This document shows positions 48,833 through 58,472 of a stretch of 64,000 nt of DNA, in pieces. The notes below the pieces were generated by a model. The model did no database searches and was not told where the DNA came from. It saw nothing but the letters and a program-made list of their open reading frames with translations. The translations under genes were made by a program, and so were the position numbers. The number at the start of each line of letters is the position of its first letter. Positions within the stretch are counted from its first letter, which is position 1. The stretch is from positions 66,646-130,645 of the forward strand of contig NZ_LWHQ01000008.1 of assembly GCF_001653715.1 (NCBI RefSeq), in the 5' to 3' direction. Source of the DNA: Methylobacterium platani. GTDB taxonomy: Bacteria > Pseudomonadota > Alphaproteobacteria > Rhizobiales > Beijerinckiaceae.

Positions 48833-51124
48833 ATGAGCGAGTCCCGCCCCGTCACCCGCGGCAAGCGCCCGACCTTCACCGACCAGGAGGCGCTGCAGTT
48901 CCACCAGCAGGGCCGCCCCGGCAAGCTGGAGGTGGTGGCGACGAAGCCGATGGCGACGCAGCGCGACCTGTCGCTCGCCTACTCGCCCGGCGTCGCCGTG
49001 CCGGTTCTCGCCATCGCGGACGATCCCGCGCTCGCCTACGACTACACCGCCAAGGGCAACCTCGTGGCGGTGATCTCGAACGGCACCGCGATCCTGGGCC
49101 TCGGCAACCGCGGCGCGCTGGCGTCCAAGCCCGTGATGGAGGGCAAGGCGGTCCTGTTCAAGCGCTTCGCCGACATCGATTCCTTCGACCTCGAGGTCGG
49201 AACGGAAGATGCCGAGGCGTTCATCAACTGCGTGCGCTACCTCGGCCCCACCTTCGGCGGCATCAACCTGGAGGACATCAAGGCCCCCGAGTGCTTCATC
49301 ATCGAGGAGCGCCTGCGGGAACTGATGGACATCCCGGTCTTCCACGACGACCAGCACGGCACCGCGATCATCTCGGCGGCGGGCATCATCAACGCCCTCC
49401 ACCTGACCGGCCGCGACATCGCGGAGGCGACGCTCGTCGTCAACGGCGCGGGTGCGGCCGGCATCGCCTGCATCGAGCTCGTCAAGGCGCTCGGCTTCCG
49501 CTCCGAGAACGTGATCCTGTGCGACACCAAGGGCGTGGTGTTCCAGGGCCGCACCGAGGGCATGAACCAGTGGAAGTCGGCCCACGCGGTCGCGACCACG
49601 AAGCGCACCCTCGAAGAGGCGATGGAGGGCGCCGACATCGCGTTCGGCCTCTCGGTGAAGGGCGCCTTCACCCCCGAGATGATCGCCTCGATGGCGCCGC
49701 AACCGATCATCTTCGCGATGGCGAACCCGAACCCTGAGATCACCCCCGAGGAGGTGGCGCAGGTCCGCGACGACGCCATCGTGGCGACCGGGCGCTCGGA
49801 CTACCCGAACCAGGTCAACAACGTGCTCGGCTTCCCCTACATCTTCCGGGGCGCCCTCGACGTGCACGCGACCACGATCAACATGGAGATGAAGATCGCG
49901 GCGGCCGAGGCGCTGGCGGCGCTCGCCCGCGAGGACGTGCCGGACGAGGTCGCGGCGGCCTACCAGGGCACGCGGCCGCGCTTCGGGCGCGAATACATCA
50001 TCCCGGTGCCGTTCGACCCGCGGCTCATCCACACCATCCCGCCGGCGGTGGCCAAGGCCGCGATGGAGACCGGCGTCGCCCGCAAGCCCATCGACCACAT
50101 GGAGCGCTACCGGGCCCAGCTCTCGGCCCGGCGCGACCCCGTCGCCGGGACGCTGAACCGGGTGTTCGAGCGGGTGCGCAAGTTCCCCAAGCGCGTGGTC
50201 TTCGCCGAGGGCGAGGAGGAGGTGGTGATCCGCGCCGCGATCTCCTTCGTCAACCAGGGGCTCGGCACCGCGATCCTGGTCGGCCGCGAGGACCGGGTGA
50301 TGGCCAATGCCGAGGCCGCCGGCATCGACCTCTCGGGCCGCGACAACATCGAGATCCACAACGCGGCGAAGTCCGACCGCAACAGCGTCTACGCGCAGTT
50401 CCTCTACGCAAGGATGCAGCGCAAGGGCTTCCTGTTCCGCGACTGCCAGCGCCTGATCAACCAGGACCGCAACCACTTCGCGGCCTCGATGGTCGCGCTC
50501 GGCGACGCCGACGCGATGGTGACCGGCACCACCCGCAACTACTCGATCGCGCTGGAAGACGTGCGCCGGGTCATCGACCACAAGCCCGGCCACCGGGTGA
50601 TCGGCGTCTCGCTCTGCCTCGCCCGCGGCCGGGTGGTGCTGGTGGCCGACACGGCGATCCACGAGATGCCGAGCGCCGAGGAACTGGCCGGCATCGCCAT
50701 CGAGGCGGCCGGCGTGGCGCGCCGCCTCGGCTACGAGCCGCGGGTGGCGATGCTGTCGTTCTCGACCTTCGGCTTCCCCAAGGCCGAGCGGGCCGAGAAG
50801 GTGCAGGAGGCGGTGCGGATCCTCGACGGGATGCGGGTCGACTTCGAGTATGACGGCGAGATGGCGGCCGACGTCGCGCTCAACAAGGACCTGCTCGCCC
50901 AGTACCCGTTCAGCCGCCTCAAGCAGCCGGCCAACGTGCTGGTGATGCCGGCCTTCCACTCGGCGGCGATCTCCACCAAGATACTGCAGGAGCTCGGCGG
51001 CGCCCAGGTGCTCGGGCCGCTGATCGTCGGCCTCGACAAGGCGGTGCAGATCGTCCCGCTCGGCGCGACCGATTCCGACATCGTCAACATGGCGGCGCTC
51101 GCCGCCTACAACATCGGCGGCTGA
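48833..51124 (+). CDS. maeB: NADP-dependent malic enzyme with phosphotransacetylase-like domain
   Basis: A 763-residue two-domain enzyme converting malate to pyruvate and CO2. The malic-enzyme part (1-430) includes [20 protein letters not shown], the catalytic [14 protein letters not shown] and the NADP-binding [19 protein letters not shown]. The C-terminal 330 residues resemble phosphate acetyltransferase ([15 protein letters not shown] and TATRNYS-like [17 protein letters not shown]) and normally have a regulatory acetyl-CoA-sensing role. The ATG at 48833 follows a GAAGAG sequence. A strong stem-loop terminator lies 11 bases after the stop. In C1-using bacteria this enzyme balances C4 and C3 intermediates. 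Confidence 0.95.
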   Translation: MSESRPVTRGKRPTFTDQEALQFHQQGRPGKLEVVATKPMATQRDLSLAYSPGVAVPVLAIADDPALAYDYTAKGNLVAVISNGTAILGLGNRGALASKPVMEGKAVLFKRFADIDSFDLEVGTEDAEAFINCVRYLGPTFGGINLEDIKAPECFIIEERLRELMDIPVFHDDQHGTAIISAAGIINALHLTGRDIAEATLVVNGAGAAGIACIELVKALGFRSENVILCDTKGVVFQGRTEGMNQWKSAHAVATTKRTLEEAMEGADIAFGLSVKGAFTPEMIASMAPQPIIFAMANPNPEITPEEVAQVRDDAIVATGRSDYPNQVNNVLGFPYIFRGALDVHATTINMEMKIAAAEALAALAREDVPDEVAAAYQGTRPRFGREYIIPVPFDPRLIHTIPPAVAKAAMETGVARKPIDHMERYRAQLSARRDPVAGTLNRVFERVRKFPKRVVFAEGEEEVVIRAAISFVNQGLGTAILVGREDRVMANAEAAGIDLSGRDNIEIHNAAKSDRNSVYAQFLYARMQRKGFLFRDCQRLINQDRNHFAASMVALGDADAMVTGTTRNYSIALEDVRRVIDHKPGHRVIGVSLCLARGRVVLVADTAIHEMPSAEELAGIAIEAAGVARRLGYEPRVAMLSFSTFGFPKAERAEKVQEAVRILDGMRVDFEYDGEMAADVALNKDLLAQYPFSRLKQPANVLVMPAFHSAAISTKILQELGGAQVLGPLIVGLDKAVQIVPLGATDSDIVNMAALAAYNIGG

Positions 51125-51131
51125 GCGCGGC

Positions 51132-51731
51132 TCACGCGCCGCCCGCCTCGCGGGCGGCGCTCTCCGTCACCCCGTCGTCTCCGGCCCGGTCCCGCGCCAA
51201 CTCCTCCGGCACCAGGGTCGCCGCGTCCTGGCGCGCCGCGAGTGCCGGGAGCCGCACCGGGCGGTAGTCCCAGGCATCGACCCCGACGTCGCAGGAGCGG
51301 GTCGTGTCCGGCAGGGTGCCGTGGGTATGGCCGTAGAGGTGGCGGGTGCCGCGCCACAGGCCGGGCCAGGCCCGGTGGGCGTAATGCGCCAGGAACAGCC
51401 GCCACTCGCGGCCGTCCTCCCTCAGGGTGATGCGGGCGCTCTCGACCGGCGGGTCGGCCCAGGGCAGCTCGAGCACGCGGTTGCTGTCGTGGTTGCCGCG
51501 CACGAGGCGCTTGACGCCGTTGAGGCGCGCGAAGATCGCCGCGCAATGGGCGCGCTCGGCATGCGCGGCGAAATCGCCGACGTGCCAGACCTCGTCCTCG
51601 ACCCCGACGACGGCGTTCCAGTTCGCCACCAGGGTCTCGTCGTGCTCGGCCAGCGAGGCGAACAGACGGCCGCGCTGGCGCAGGATGTGACGATCGCCGA
51701 AATGCGTGTCGGCGGTGAAGAAGACGGCCAT
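51132..51731 (-). CDS. Metallophosphoesterase family protein
   Basis: A 199-residue calcineurin-like phosphoesterase. Metal ligands are visible in order: FFTADTHFGD (Asp, His), WHVGDFA (Asp), RLVRGNHDSN (Asn, His), FLAHYAH and YGHTHGTLP (His residues). It is a short single-domain type; the natural phosphoester is unknown. The ATG at 51731 is preferred; GTG at 51737 is possible. The last eight codons coincide with a GC-rich hairpin that terminates the convergent maeB gene. Confidence 0.82.
   Translation of the reverse strand: MAVFFTADTHFGDRHILRQRGRLFASLAEHDETLVANWNAVVGVEDEVWHVGDFAAHAERAHCAAIFARLNGVKRLVRGNHDSNRVLELPWADPPVESARITLREDGREWRLFLAHYAHRAWPGLWRGTRHLYGHTHGTLPDTTRSCDVGVDAWDYRPVRLPALAARQDAATLVPEELARDRAGDDGVTESAAREAGGA
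51136..51160 (+). terminator. maeB terminator embedded in the convergent gene
   Basis: GCGCCGCCCGC (51136-51146) and GCGGGCGGCGC (51150-51160) form a perfect 11-base stem with a CTC loop, 11 bases after the maeB stop codon, followed by TCTCC. The stem also encodes the last residues of the metallophosphatase. Confidence 0.7.
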
Positions 51732-51868
51732 GCGCACCCGGATCGAGCGTGACGGATGCCGAGATCAGATGGAGCGGCGGGAGCGACCGGCACGAGACCG
51801 ATCGCCGCGTGGGCCCGGGTTCCGCCGCGGTGGAACCCGGGACGGGGTCGCGGGACCCGGACCGTGCC

Positions 51869-52132
51869 TCAGTAGCTCCGGCCGGCGCCGTAGCCGTAGC
51901 CGTCGCGCGGGCGCACCCGTGCGCCGTAATCGACGTCGCGCTGGGCGCGCCGCTTGGCCAGCGCCCGCCCGGCGAGGCAGCCCGCCACGGCACCGACGAC
52001 GCCGCGCTCGGCGAGGTAGTGCCCGGCGATGCCGCCGATGATCGCGCCCTTGATGCAGCCCTTGGCCTGCGCCGCGCCCGCGCCCATCACGGTCATCGCC
52101 GCCACGACCGCCACCTTCGCCACGTTCCGCAT
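51869..52132 (-). CDS. Small secreted glycine-zipper protein
   Basis: An 87-residue protein with a signal peptide (VAVVAAMTVMGAGAAQA) and a glycine-zipper segment (KGAIIGGIAGHYLAERGVVGAVAG) of the 2TM/Rick_17kDa-like type, followed by a basic Tyr/Gly tail. Two Cys (in AKGCIKG and AGCLAG) may pair. It is probably an envelope or outer-membrane-associated protein; no specific role is known. GGAGGA lies six bases before the ATG at 52132. Confidence 0.75.
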   Translation of the reverse strand: MRNVAKVAVVAAMTVMGAGAAQAKGCIKGAIIGGIAGHYLAERGVVGAVAGCLAGRALAKRRAQRDVDYGARVRPRDGYGYGAGRSY

Positions 52133-52308
52133 GCTGTTCCTCCGCCCGACCGGGAGATCGATGTCGACGGAAAGAGTAACAGCCAGGCTCGGCCGGCGTT
52201 CCGCGACGACAGCGATTGACGGGACCGGCCCGCACGGGCGACCCTGGCCCGCGTCAACGATTCTTTACCCGCGGCTGCTACGAGAGCGAGGCCGGCCACC
52301 GAGGTGAC

Positions 52309-54354
52309 ATGTCAGGACCAGGCAACCACGACGCAGGGTTCGACATGTCTCCCGCGGGCATGCCGGCCACGAGCGACGGCCCGGATCTCCGCGCCTCGAT
52401 CCGGCGCGACCAGCTCGAGGCCGTGCGCCTCAGCGTGCAGCAGGCGCTGCCGGTCAACGCGATCCTCGGCGCCACCGGTGCCCTGGTGGCGGCGCAGGCC
52501 GGGTCCTGGCGCACCGGGCTCGCCTGGTTCGCGGTCTCCTCGGCCGTCAACCTCGTGCGGCTCGGCCTGTGCCGGGCGCCCTGCGCCGGCCTCGCCATCC
52601 CCGAAACCCCGTCTCCCGAGACGGCGCAGGCCGCCGCCCGCTCAGTCGACCGGCATCTCGCCCTCGCCACCCTGGCGGCGCTGACCTCGGGCATCGTCTG
52701 GGCCCTGGTGGCGATCCTGTGCGACGGCTACACCGCGCCCCAGACCCTGTTCTACCTCATCGTCGTCTGCGGCATCACCGCGGGCTCCGTCACCCACGGC
52801 ATGGCCTACGCGGCGATCCCCGCCTGCTTCATCGCGCCCCCGCTCCTGACGGCGGCGGCCTGCCTGACCGTCGCCGGCGGCTTCGACCGGGCCTGCCTCG
52901 CCGTCACGGTGGTGCTCTACCTCGCCGCGCTCCTGCGAGCGGCGGTCGAGACCGAGCGGGGCTTCCGCCGCACCTCGCGGCTGAAGAACGAGGCCACCGC
53001 GCTGGCGCGGGCGCGCCAGGAGGCGCACGAGGAGGCCTCGGCGCTGGCCGAGGAGATGCGCCGCCGCGCCACCCACGACGCCCTCACCGGGCTGCTGAAC
53101 CGCGCCGGATTCGCGCAGGGCGCGGAGGCGCGGATCGCACGGCCCGGGCCGGCCCCCTGCCTGATGCTGCTCGACCTCGACGGCTTCAAGTCGGTCAACG
53201 ACGTCTACGGCCACTCGACCGGCGACCGGGTGCTGGTCGAGGTGGCGCGCCGCCTGCGCCGGACTTTGCCGCCGGGGGCTCTCGCGGCCCGCTTCGGCGG
53301 CGACGAGTTCGCGGTCCTGTACGATCCGGCGGGCGGCCTGCCGCCGGCGGACCTCTCGCCCGCGGATCTGGCGGCGGGCCTGATCGCGGCGATCGTCGAG
53401 CCGTTCGAGAGCTTCGATGCCGGCCGCCTCGGCGTCAGTATCGGCCTGTGCCACGCCCACGGGCCGAGCCTGACCCAGATGCTCAGCTGCGCCGACGAGG
53501 CGCTCTACGCCGCCAAGGCCGCCGGGCGGAACCGCTTCCGGATCTTCGACGAGGGCCTGCGCGGCCGCCTGGAGATGCGCCGCGACAGCGAGCGCGACCT
53601 CTCGCACGCGCTCGCCGAGAACGGCCTCGCGGTCTGGTTCCAGCCGATCTTCGGCGAGGGCGGCGGGCGCGTCGCCGGCCTCGAGGCCCTGGTGCGCTGG
53701 AACCACCCGGTCCACGGCTGGATCCCGCCGGGCGAGATCGTCGCCGCCGCCGCCCGGGCCGGGCTGACCGAATCGCTCCTGCGCTTCATCCTCGAGCAGG
53801 TCTGCGGCGCGATGCTGGCCCTGCGGGCCGGCGGCGTCGCCGACGTCCGGGTGGCGATGAACGTCTCGCCGCGGGAGATGGCGCAGGTCCCGGTCGACGA
53901 GATCGTGCTGGAGCGCCTGCGGGCGCTCGGCCTGCCTGCCGCCCTCCTCGAGATCGAGATCACCGAGGAGACCGCCCTCGACATCGAGGCGGTGCAGGAC
54001 AAGCTCGCCGCCCTCGCCCGTGCCGGGATCCGCGTCGCGCTCGACGATTTCGGCATCGGCTACTCGTCGCTGGCGAGCCTGCGCCAGCTGCGGGCCGGCC
54101 GGGTCAAGATCGACCGCAGCCTCGTCACCGGCCTGTCGGCCTCCGACGACAAGCGCGGGCTGGTCCAGGCCGTGCTCGGCCTCGGCCGGGCGCTCGGCCT
54201 CGAGGTGGTCGCCGAGGGCATCGAGACCGCCGACGACCTCGCGGCCCTGCGGGCCCTGGGCTGCCCGTTCCTGCAGGGCTACCATCTCGGCCGCCCGGCC
54301 CCCGCCGACCAGGCGCTCCGGCAGGCCCTGGCCTCCCGCCCCGATGCCGCCTGA
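52309..54354 (+). CDS. Membrane GGDEF-EAL protein, c-di-GMP turnover
   Basis: A 681-residue signalling protein. The N-terminal 225 residues hold about five hydrophobic segments with no recognised sensor family. A GGDEF domain follows (THDALTGLLNRAGF, ARFGGDEFAVL with an intact active site), then an EAL domain (GLEALVRWNHP, VAMNVSP, EIEITEETAL, DDFGIGYSSLASLRQL, VAEGIE) with the catalytic acidic residues present. It could make or degrade cyclic di-GMP; the net direction cannot be read. The ATG at 52309 has GAGGTG upstream. The stop codon lies inside the first copy of a 16-base tandem repeat. Confidence 0.9.
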   Translation: MSGPGNHDAGFDMSPAGMPATSDGPDLRASIRRDQLEAVRLSVQQALPVNAILGATGALVAAQAGSWRTGLAWFAVSSAVNLVRLGLCRAPCAGLAIPETPSPETAQAAARSVDRHLALATLAALTSGIVWALVAILCDGYTAPQTLFYLIVVCGITAGSVTHGMAYAAIPACFIAPPLLTAAACLTVAGGFDRACLAVTVVLYLAALLRAAVETERGFRRTSRLKNEATALARARQEAHEEASALAEEMRRRATHDALTGLLNRAGFAQGAEARIARPGPAPCLMLLDLDGFKSVNDVYGHSTGDRVLVEVARRLRRTLPPGALAARFGGDEFAVLYDPAGGLPPADLSPADLAAGLIAAIVEPFESFDAGRLGVSIGLCHAHGPSLTQMLSCADEALYAAKAAGRNRFRIFDEGLRGRLEMRRDSERDLSHALAENGLAVWFQPIFGEGGGRVAGLEALVRWNHPVHGWIPPGEIVAAAARAGLTESLLRFILEQVCGAMLALRAGGVADVRVAMNVSPREMAQVPVDEIVLERLRALGLPAALLEIEITEETALDIEAVQDKLAALARAGIRVALDDFGIGYSSLASLRQLRAGRVKIDRSLVTGLSASDDKRGLVQAVLGLGRALGLEVVAEGIETADDLAALRALGCPFLQGYHLGRPAPADQALRQALASRPDAA

Positions 54355-54377
54355 GAGTTGCGCCGCCTGAGAGTTGC
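54346..54377. repeat. 16-bp perfect tandem duplication at a stop codon
   Basis: GCCGCCTGAGAGTTGC occurs twice without spacer. The first copy contains the last Ala-Ala codons and the TGA of the GGDEF-EAL gene, so the second copy is an untranslated duplicate of the gene's end. Confidence 0.9.
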
Positions 54378-54458
54378 GCCGCCCGGGAGGCGGATCTAGG
54401 TCTCTGCCCGTGCCGCGCACCCGCCGAACGGGCGCCGGCCGGGAGGAGACCCGACCCC

Positions 54459-55664
54459 ATGCAGCCGATTCTCGACGCCTACGATGCCCGCGCCGTCCTG
54501 CCGGAGGACGGCTGTGCCGGGGCGCTGGCCGGCCGGATCTGGCGCCCGGAGCTGAACGGGCCGAGCGTCGTCGCGGTGCGGCCGGGCGCGACCGGGGCGC
54601 CGGAACTCGTCGACGTCACCCGCGCCTTCCCGACCATGCGCGACCTGTGCGAGACGCCCGATCCGGCCGCCGCCCTGCGGCAGGCCGCGGGCGAGACGGT
54701 CGGCACGCTCGACGCGATGCTCGCCAACACGCCCCCGGACACCCGCGATCCGTCGAAGCCCTGGCTCCTCGCGCCGGTCGACCTCCAGGCGGTCAAGGCC
54801 GCCGGCGTCACCTTCGCGGTCTCGATGCTGGAGCGGGTGATCGAGGAGCGGGCCCGCGGCAACCCGGATGCCGCGGCGGCGATCCGTACCGAGGTCGGGC
54901 GCCTCGTCGGCGACGACCTGCGGCGCCTGAAGCCCGGCTCGCCCGAGGCGATGGCCCTGAAGGCGGTGCTGGTGGCGCAGGGCGCCTGGAGCCAGTACCT
55001 CGAGGTCGGCATCGGCCCCGACGCCGAGATCTTCACCAAGGCCCAGCCCCTCTCCTCGGTCGGCTGCGGCCAGGAGGCCGGCCTGCATCCGGGCTCGCAG
55101 TGGAACAACCCGGAGCCCGAGGTGGCCCTGGTGGTCGCCTCCGACCAGCGCATCGTCGGGGCGACGCTCGGCAACGACGTCAACCTGCGCGACTTCGAGG
55201 GCCGCTCGGCCCTGCTGCTGGGCAAGGCCAAGGACAACGCCGCCTCCTGCGCCCTCGGGCCGTTCCTGCGCCTGTTCGATGCCGGCTTCTCCCTCGATCA
55301 CGTGCGCCGCGCCGTGGTGAGCCTGGAGGTCGTCGGCGAGGACGGGTTCCGGCTGTCGGGCACCTCGCCGCTCTCCGAGATCAGCCGCGACCCGGCCGAC
55401 CTCGTCGCCGCCATGATGGGCGGGACCCACCAGTATCCCGACGGCGCGGTGCTGTTCCTCGGCACCATGTTCGCGCCGGTCGAGGACCGGGGCGCGCCGG
55501 GCCAGGGCTTCACCCACAAGGTCGGCGACCGGGTGACGATCCGCAGCCCGGGCCTCGGCGCGCTGGTGAACCGCATGCGCCACTGCCAGGATTGCGAGCC
55601 CTGGACCTTCGGTGCCGCCGCGCTGATGCGCAACCTCGCCGCCCGCGGGCTGCTGCAGGGCTGA
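54459..55664 (+). CDS. Fumarylacetoacetate hydrolase family protein
   Basis: A 401-residue enzyme of the FAH superfamily, which cleaves or hydrates 2-oxo acids with a divalent metal. The C-terminal catalytic domain includes VGIGPDAEIFTKAQPLSSVG, the metal-binding NNPEPEVALVV (Glu residues), GNDVNLRDFEGRSALLLGKAKD and the DPADLVAAMMGGTHQYP segment. The long N-terminal part is shared with the subgroup that includes 2-keto-3-deoxy-sugar-acid and araD-like hydrolases, so a sugar-acid pathway is possible. No pathway genes are adjacent. The ATG at 54459 has GGAGGAG about 12 bases upstream. Confidence 0.85.
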   Translation: MQPILDAYDARAVLPEDGCAGALAGRIWRPELNGPSVVAVRPGATGAPELVDVTRAFPTMRDLCETPDPAAALRQAAGETVGTLDAMLANTPPDTRDPSKPWLLAPVDLQAVKAAGVTFAVSMLERVIEERARGNPDAAAAIRTEVGRLVGDDLRRLKPGSPEAMALKAVLVAQGAWSQYLEVGIGPDAEIFTKAQPLSSVGCGQEAGLHPGSQWNNPEPEVALVVASDQRIVGATLGNDVNLRDFEGRSALLLGKAKDNAASCALGPFLRLFDAGFSLDHVRRAVVSLEVVGEDGFRLSGTSPLSEISRDPADLVAAMMGGTHQYPDGAVLFLGTMFAPVEDRGAPGQGFTHKVGDRVTIRSPGLGALVNRMRHCQDCEPWTFGAAALMRNLAARGLLQG

Positions 55665-55686
55665 AAAAAGCCCGCCGCGGGCGGCA

Positions 55687-55708
55687 TCCGTGACAATAGC
55701 GTCACGGA
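55687..55708. promoter_or_regulatory. 8-bp inverted repeat in the porin leader region
   Basis: TCCGTGAC (55687-55694) and GTCACGGA (55701-55708) are perfect arms around AATAGC, 93-114 bases upstream of the porin start. It could be an operator or the end hairpin of the preceding gene. Confidence 0.5.
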
Positions 55709-55745
55709 AACCGTGGACCCCTCGCCCGGGCGAGCGTGGCCGGTT

Positions 55746-55775
55746 GCCAGGAATATAGCATTGGCTATACCTGGC
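55746..55775. promoter_or_regulatory. Compound inverted repeat just before the porin start
   Basis: GCCAGG (55746) with CCTGGC (55770-55775) encloses TATAGC (55754-55759) with GCTATA (55764-55769), leaving a two-base bulge on the left. It ends 25 bases before the ATG, close enough to affect promoter use or ribosome access. Confidence 0.55.
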
Positions 55776-55800
55776 GGCCGGAACGGCAGGGGATGCGGCG

Positions 55801-57900
55801 ATGCGGCGGACGAGTGGAGCGGGAATCGGGGTGGCGCTCGGCCTGTGCGCCGGCATGGCGGCGGCGGCCGACCTGCGCCCTCCCGCCCCCGCGCCCGCCG
55901 CGGACGCGCCCGGATACGTCGACTGGTCGGGCCCCTATCTGGGGATCGAGGGCAGCGCCGGCGCCTCGTTCGGCAATTACCGCTTCGGGCCGAGCACGGT
56001 CGGCGGGGAGTCGATCCCGGCCTTCCAGAGCGGCGACTCGACGCGGCGCTCGGATGCCGGCCGCACCGCCACCACGGCGGTGGGCGGGCTGTTCGGCGGC
56101 TACAACTGGCAGGCGGGCCCCTACCTCTACGGGCTGGAGGCCGACCTCTACGGCGCCAACCTCAAGCGCCCGGTTCCCTCGAACGCGGTCGGGTTCGGCT
56201 ACGAGGGGGTCGATCCGCCCTTCAGCCTGGTCCGCGGCAAGACCGACCTCTACGGCGCCCTCAGGGCCCGCCTCGGCTACGCATTCGAGAGCTACCTCGT
56301 CTACGCCACCTTCGGCCTCGCCGGCGCCGATGCGCGGGTGCTCGCCACCTATCCGGACCTCGCCGGCGGCGCGGCGGCGACGGCGCGCAAGGATCTCTCC
56401 TTCCTCGGCTTCACCCTCGGGGCCGGCGTGCAATACGCCATCACCCCGAACCTCGCTCTCGGCCTCGACTACCGCTACGTCGACCTCGGGCGCTCGGGCC
56501 GCTTCGGCCTCGGCGCCGTGCCGGGCCTCGGCCCGGTCTCGACGGAGGTCGCCTTCTCGTCGCACCAGATGATGGCGCGGCTGTCCTGGTATCCCGGCGG
56601 CCTGCGGCTGCCGGCGGAGGTGGCCGAGGACACGCCGGCGAGCCGCGACACCGGGCGCTACTCGTTCCACGGCCAGACCACCTTCGTCAGCCAAGGCGTG
56701 CCGGGCTTCCGCGCGCCCTATCGCGGCGAGAACAGCCTGGTGCCGAACCAGGTCCAGTCGACCACGACCGCGACCCTGTTCCTCGGCGTGAAGCTGACCG
56801 ACAGCACCGAGCTCTACTACAACCCGGAATTCTCGCAGGGCTTCGGCCTGTCGCGCACCCTCGGCGTCGCCGGCTTCGTCAACGGCGAGGCGCAGAAGGC
56901 CGGGGCGCCGTTCCCGAAGCTGCGTTCCAACCGCTACTTCATCCGCCAGACCTTCGGCCTCGGCGGCGCCACCGAGGACGTGCCCGACGGCGTCAACCAG
57001 GTGGCGATGACCCGCGACGTCGAGCGGATCTCGGTGGTCGCCGGCAAGTTCGCGCTGGGCGACTTCTTCGACGGCAACGTCTACGCCCACGATCCCCGCG
57101 TCGACTTCATGAACTGGTCGATCTGGGGCTCCTCGGCCTGGGACTTCCCGGCCAACCTGCCGGGCTTCACGCAAGGCGTGATGGTCGAGTACAACCGGCC
57201 GGAATTCGCCATCCGGGCGGCCTACACCCAGGTGCCGAAGCAGCCCTCGAACGACGTGCTCGACCCGCGGGTGTTCGAGCGCGCCGGCACCAACATCGAG
57301 TTCGAGGAGCGCCACGTCCTGCCCGGCCTCGACCAGCCGGGCAAGCTGCGCATCGGCCTGTTCAGCAACGTCGGCAACACCGCCAATTACCGCCAGGTCG
57401 TCGACCTGACGCAAGCAGGGATCTACGACGACATCAACGACGCCGCGGCCGCGACGCGCCGGCCCCGGCGCAAGACGGGCGCCTACGTCAACCTGGAACA
57501 GGCCCTGACCTCCGATCTCGGCCTGTTCGCCCGGGCGAGCGTCTCGGACGGGCGCAACGAGAGCCTGTCCTTCACCGACGTCGACCGCAGCCTCTCGGGC
57601 GGCCTCTCGCTCAAGGGCACCGCCTGGGAGCGGCCGAGCGACACGCTCGGCATCGGTGCGGCGATAAACGGCCTGTCGCCGTCGCACCGCGCCTTCTTCG
57701 CCAACGGGGGCCTCGGCCTGCTGATCGGCGACGGGCGGCTCAACTACGGCACCGAGCGCGCCGTCGAGACCTACTACGCCCTCAGCCTGACCAAGGCGGT
57801 GACGGTGTCGTTCAATTACCAGTTCGTGGTGAACCCGGCCTACAACCGCGACCGCGGCCCGACCAACTTCTTCGGCACGCGCCTGCACGCCGATTTCTGA
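55801..57900 (+). CDS. Outer-membrane protein: N-terminal small beta-barrel fused to an OprB-type porin
   Basis: A 699-residue secreted protein. After a signal peptide (VALGLCAGMAAAA) and a Pro/Ala-rich stretch, residues 40-265 look like an eight-stranded Omp25/31-type barrel (WSGPYLGIEGSAGASFGNY, GGLFGGYNWQAGPYLYGLEAD, VQYAITPNLALGLDYRYVDLG and the SHQMMARLSWYP closing strand). From about residue 285 a second, larger barrel of the carbohydrate-selective OprB type begins (GRYSFHGQTTFVSQG) and runs to the C-terminal VSFNYQFVVNPAYNRDRGP. Two barrels in one chain are unusual. The protein probably forms a sugar or small-solute channel. The ATG at 55801 follows two inverted repeats. Confidence 0.85.
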   Translation: MRRTSGAGIGVALGLCAGMAAAADLRPPAPAPAADAPGYVDWSGPYLGIEGSAGASFGNYRFGPSTVGGESIPAFQSGDSTRRSDAGRTATTAVGGLFGGYNWQAGPYLYGLEADLYGANLKRPVPSNAVGFGYEGVDPPFSLVRGKTDLYGALRARLGYAFESYLVYATFGLAGADARVLATYPDLAGGAAATARKDLSFLGFTLGAGVQYAITPNLALGLDYRYVDLGRSGRFGLGAVPGLGPVSTEVAFSSHQMMARLSWYPGGLRLPAEVAEDTPASRDTGRYSFHGQTTFVSQGVPGFRAPYRGENSLVPNQVQSTTTATLFLGVKLTDSTELYYNPEFSQGFGLSRTLGVAGFVNGEAQKAGAPFPKLRSNRYFIRQTFGLGGATEDVPDGVNQVAMTRDVERISVVAGKFALGDFFDGNVYAHDPRVDFMNWSIWGSSAWDFPANLPGFTQGVMVEYNRPEFAIRAAYTQVPKQPSNDVLDPRVFERAGTNIEFEERHVLPGLDQPGKLRIGLFSNVGNTANYRQVVDLTQAGIYDDINDAAAATRRPRRKTGAYVNLEQALTSDLGLFARASVSDGRNESLSFTDVDRSLSGGLSLKGTAWERPSDTLGIGAAINGLSPSHRAFFANGGLGLLIGDGRLNYGTERAVETYYALSLTKAVTVSFNYQFVVNPAYNRDRGPTNFFGTRLHADF

Positions 57901-57941
57901 GGCGCGCTCGGGGACGTCTACGTCTTTCGGGCAGCGCCTCA
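57898..57941 (+). terminator. Hairpin starting at the porin stop codon
   Basis: TGAGGCGC (57898-57905) pairs with GCGCCTCA (57934-57941). The stem begins with the stop codon itself and encloses 28 bases. No T-run follows, so it may act with Rho or as an mRNA 3' end stabiliser. Confidence 0.4.
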
Positions 57942-58472
57942 CCCGGGCGGCGTGTCGTCCCGCCGCGGGCCTCGACGACGGCGCGCGTCTGTCCGAGGCG
58001 GGCAACGCCTCCGGTGACGGCCAATCCCGGGATCCTCGCCCCCGCGATCGCGCATGTCGAAGGCGGGCTTCGGCGCCGCCGCGCGAAGACTGACGCGCGT
58101 CGATCCCGGCAGGGCAGCCCCGTTCCACTCGACGGGACGCACCCACGGGACCGCGACCTCTCGCGATCCGGGGGCGGACGGAGCGCCAGGTCTTCCGGTA
58201 CGGCGGGGCCGGCCCGCGAAGACCTTCCTCACCTGCGCACGACCCGATCACGGCCGGGTCGGCTTCATCGACCATCCCGGCCTCTCAAGACGGCCTTCCG
58301 GCGCCCGCCCGGCCGGGCGGCTACGGAATAAGGCTGTGCTGTGTCCCGGGCGCGCCGTTCCTATGCTGCCCCGGCGGTCGGATGAGGACAGTCCCTGGCA
58401 GTCGGCCCAGCCGGCATCCGATGCCGTCCGATCGCATCCCGCAACACGGTGTCCCGATCTGAGGGGTCGATC
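57901..58472. other. Long spacer without a supported gene
   Basis: These 572 bases separate the porin and acyltransferase genes. They contain the porin 3' hairpin, a seven-base inverted repeat at 58240-58261 (CGACCCG with CGGGTCG) and, near the right end, the likely promoter of the acyltransferase. The open frames are rich in Arg, Pro and Gly and have no domain. Confidence 0.55.

Noticed and set aside
55665..55684. A run of A followed by a GC stem after the FAH-family gene
   Set aside because: It has the form of an intrinsic terminator on the minus strand, yet no minus-strand gene ends here, so I do not call it.
57939..58232. 97-codon minus-strand frame after the porin
   Set aside because: No ribosome binding site and composition typical of GC-driven open frames; no recognisable domain.
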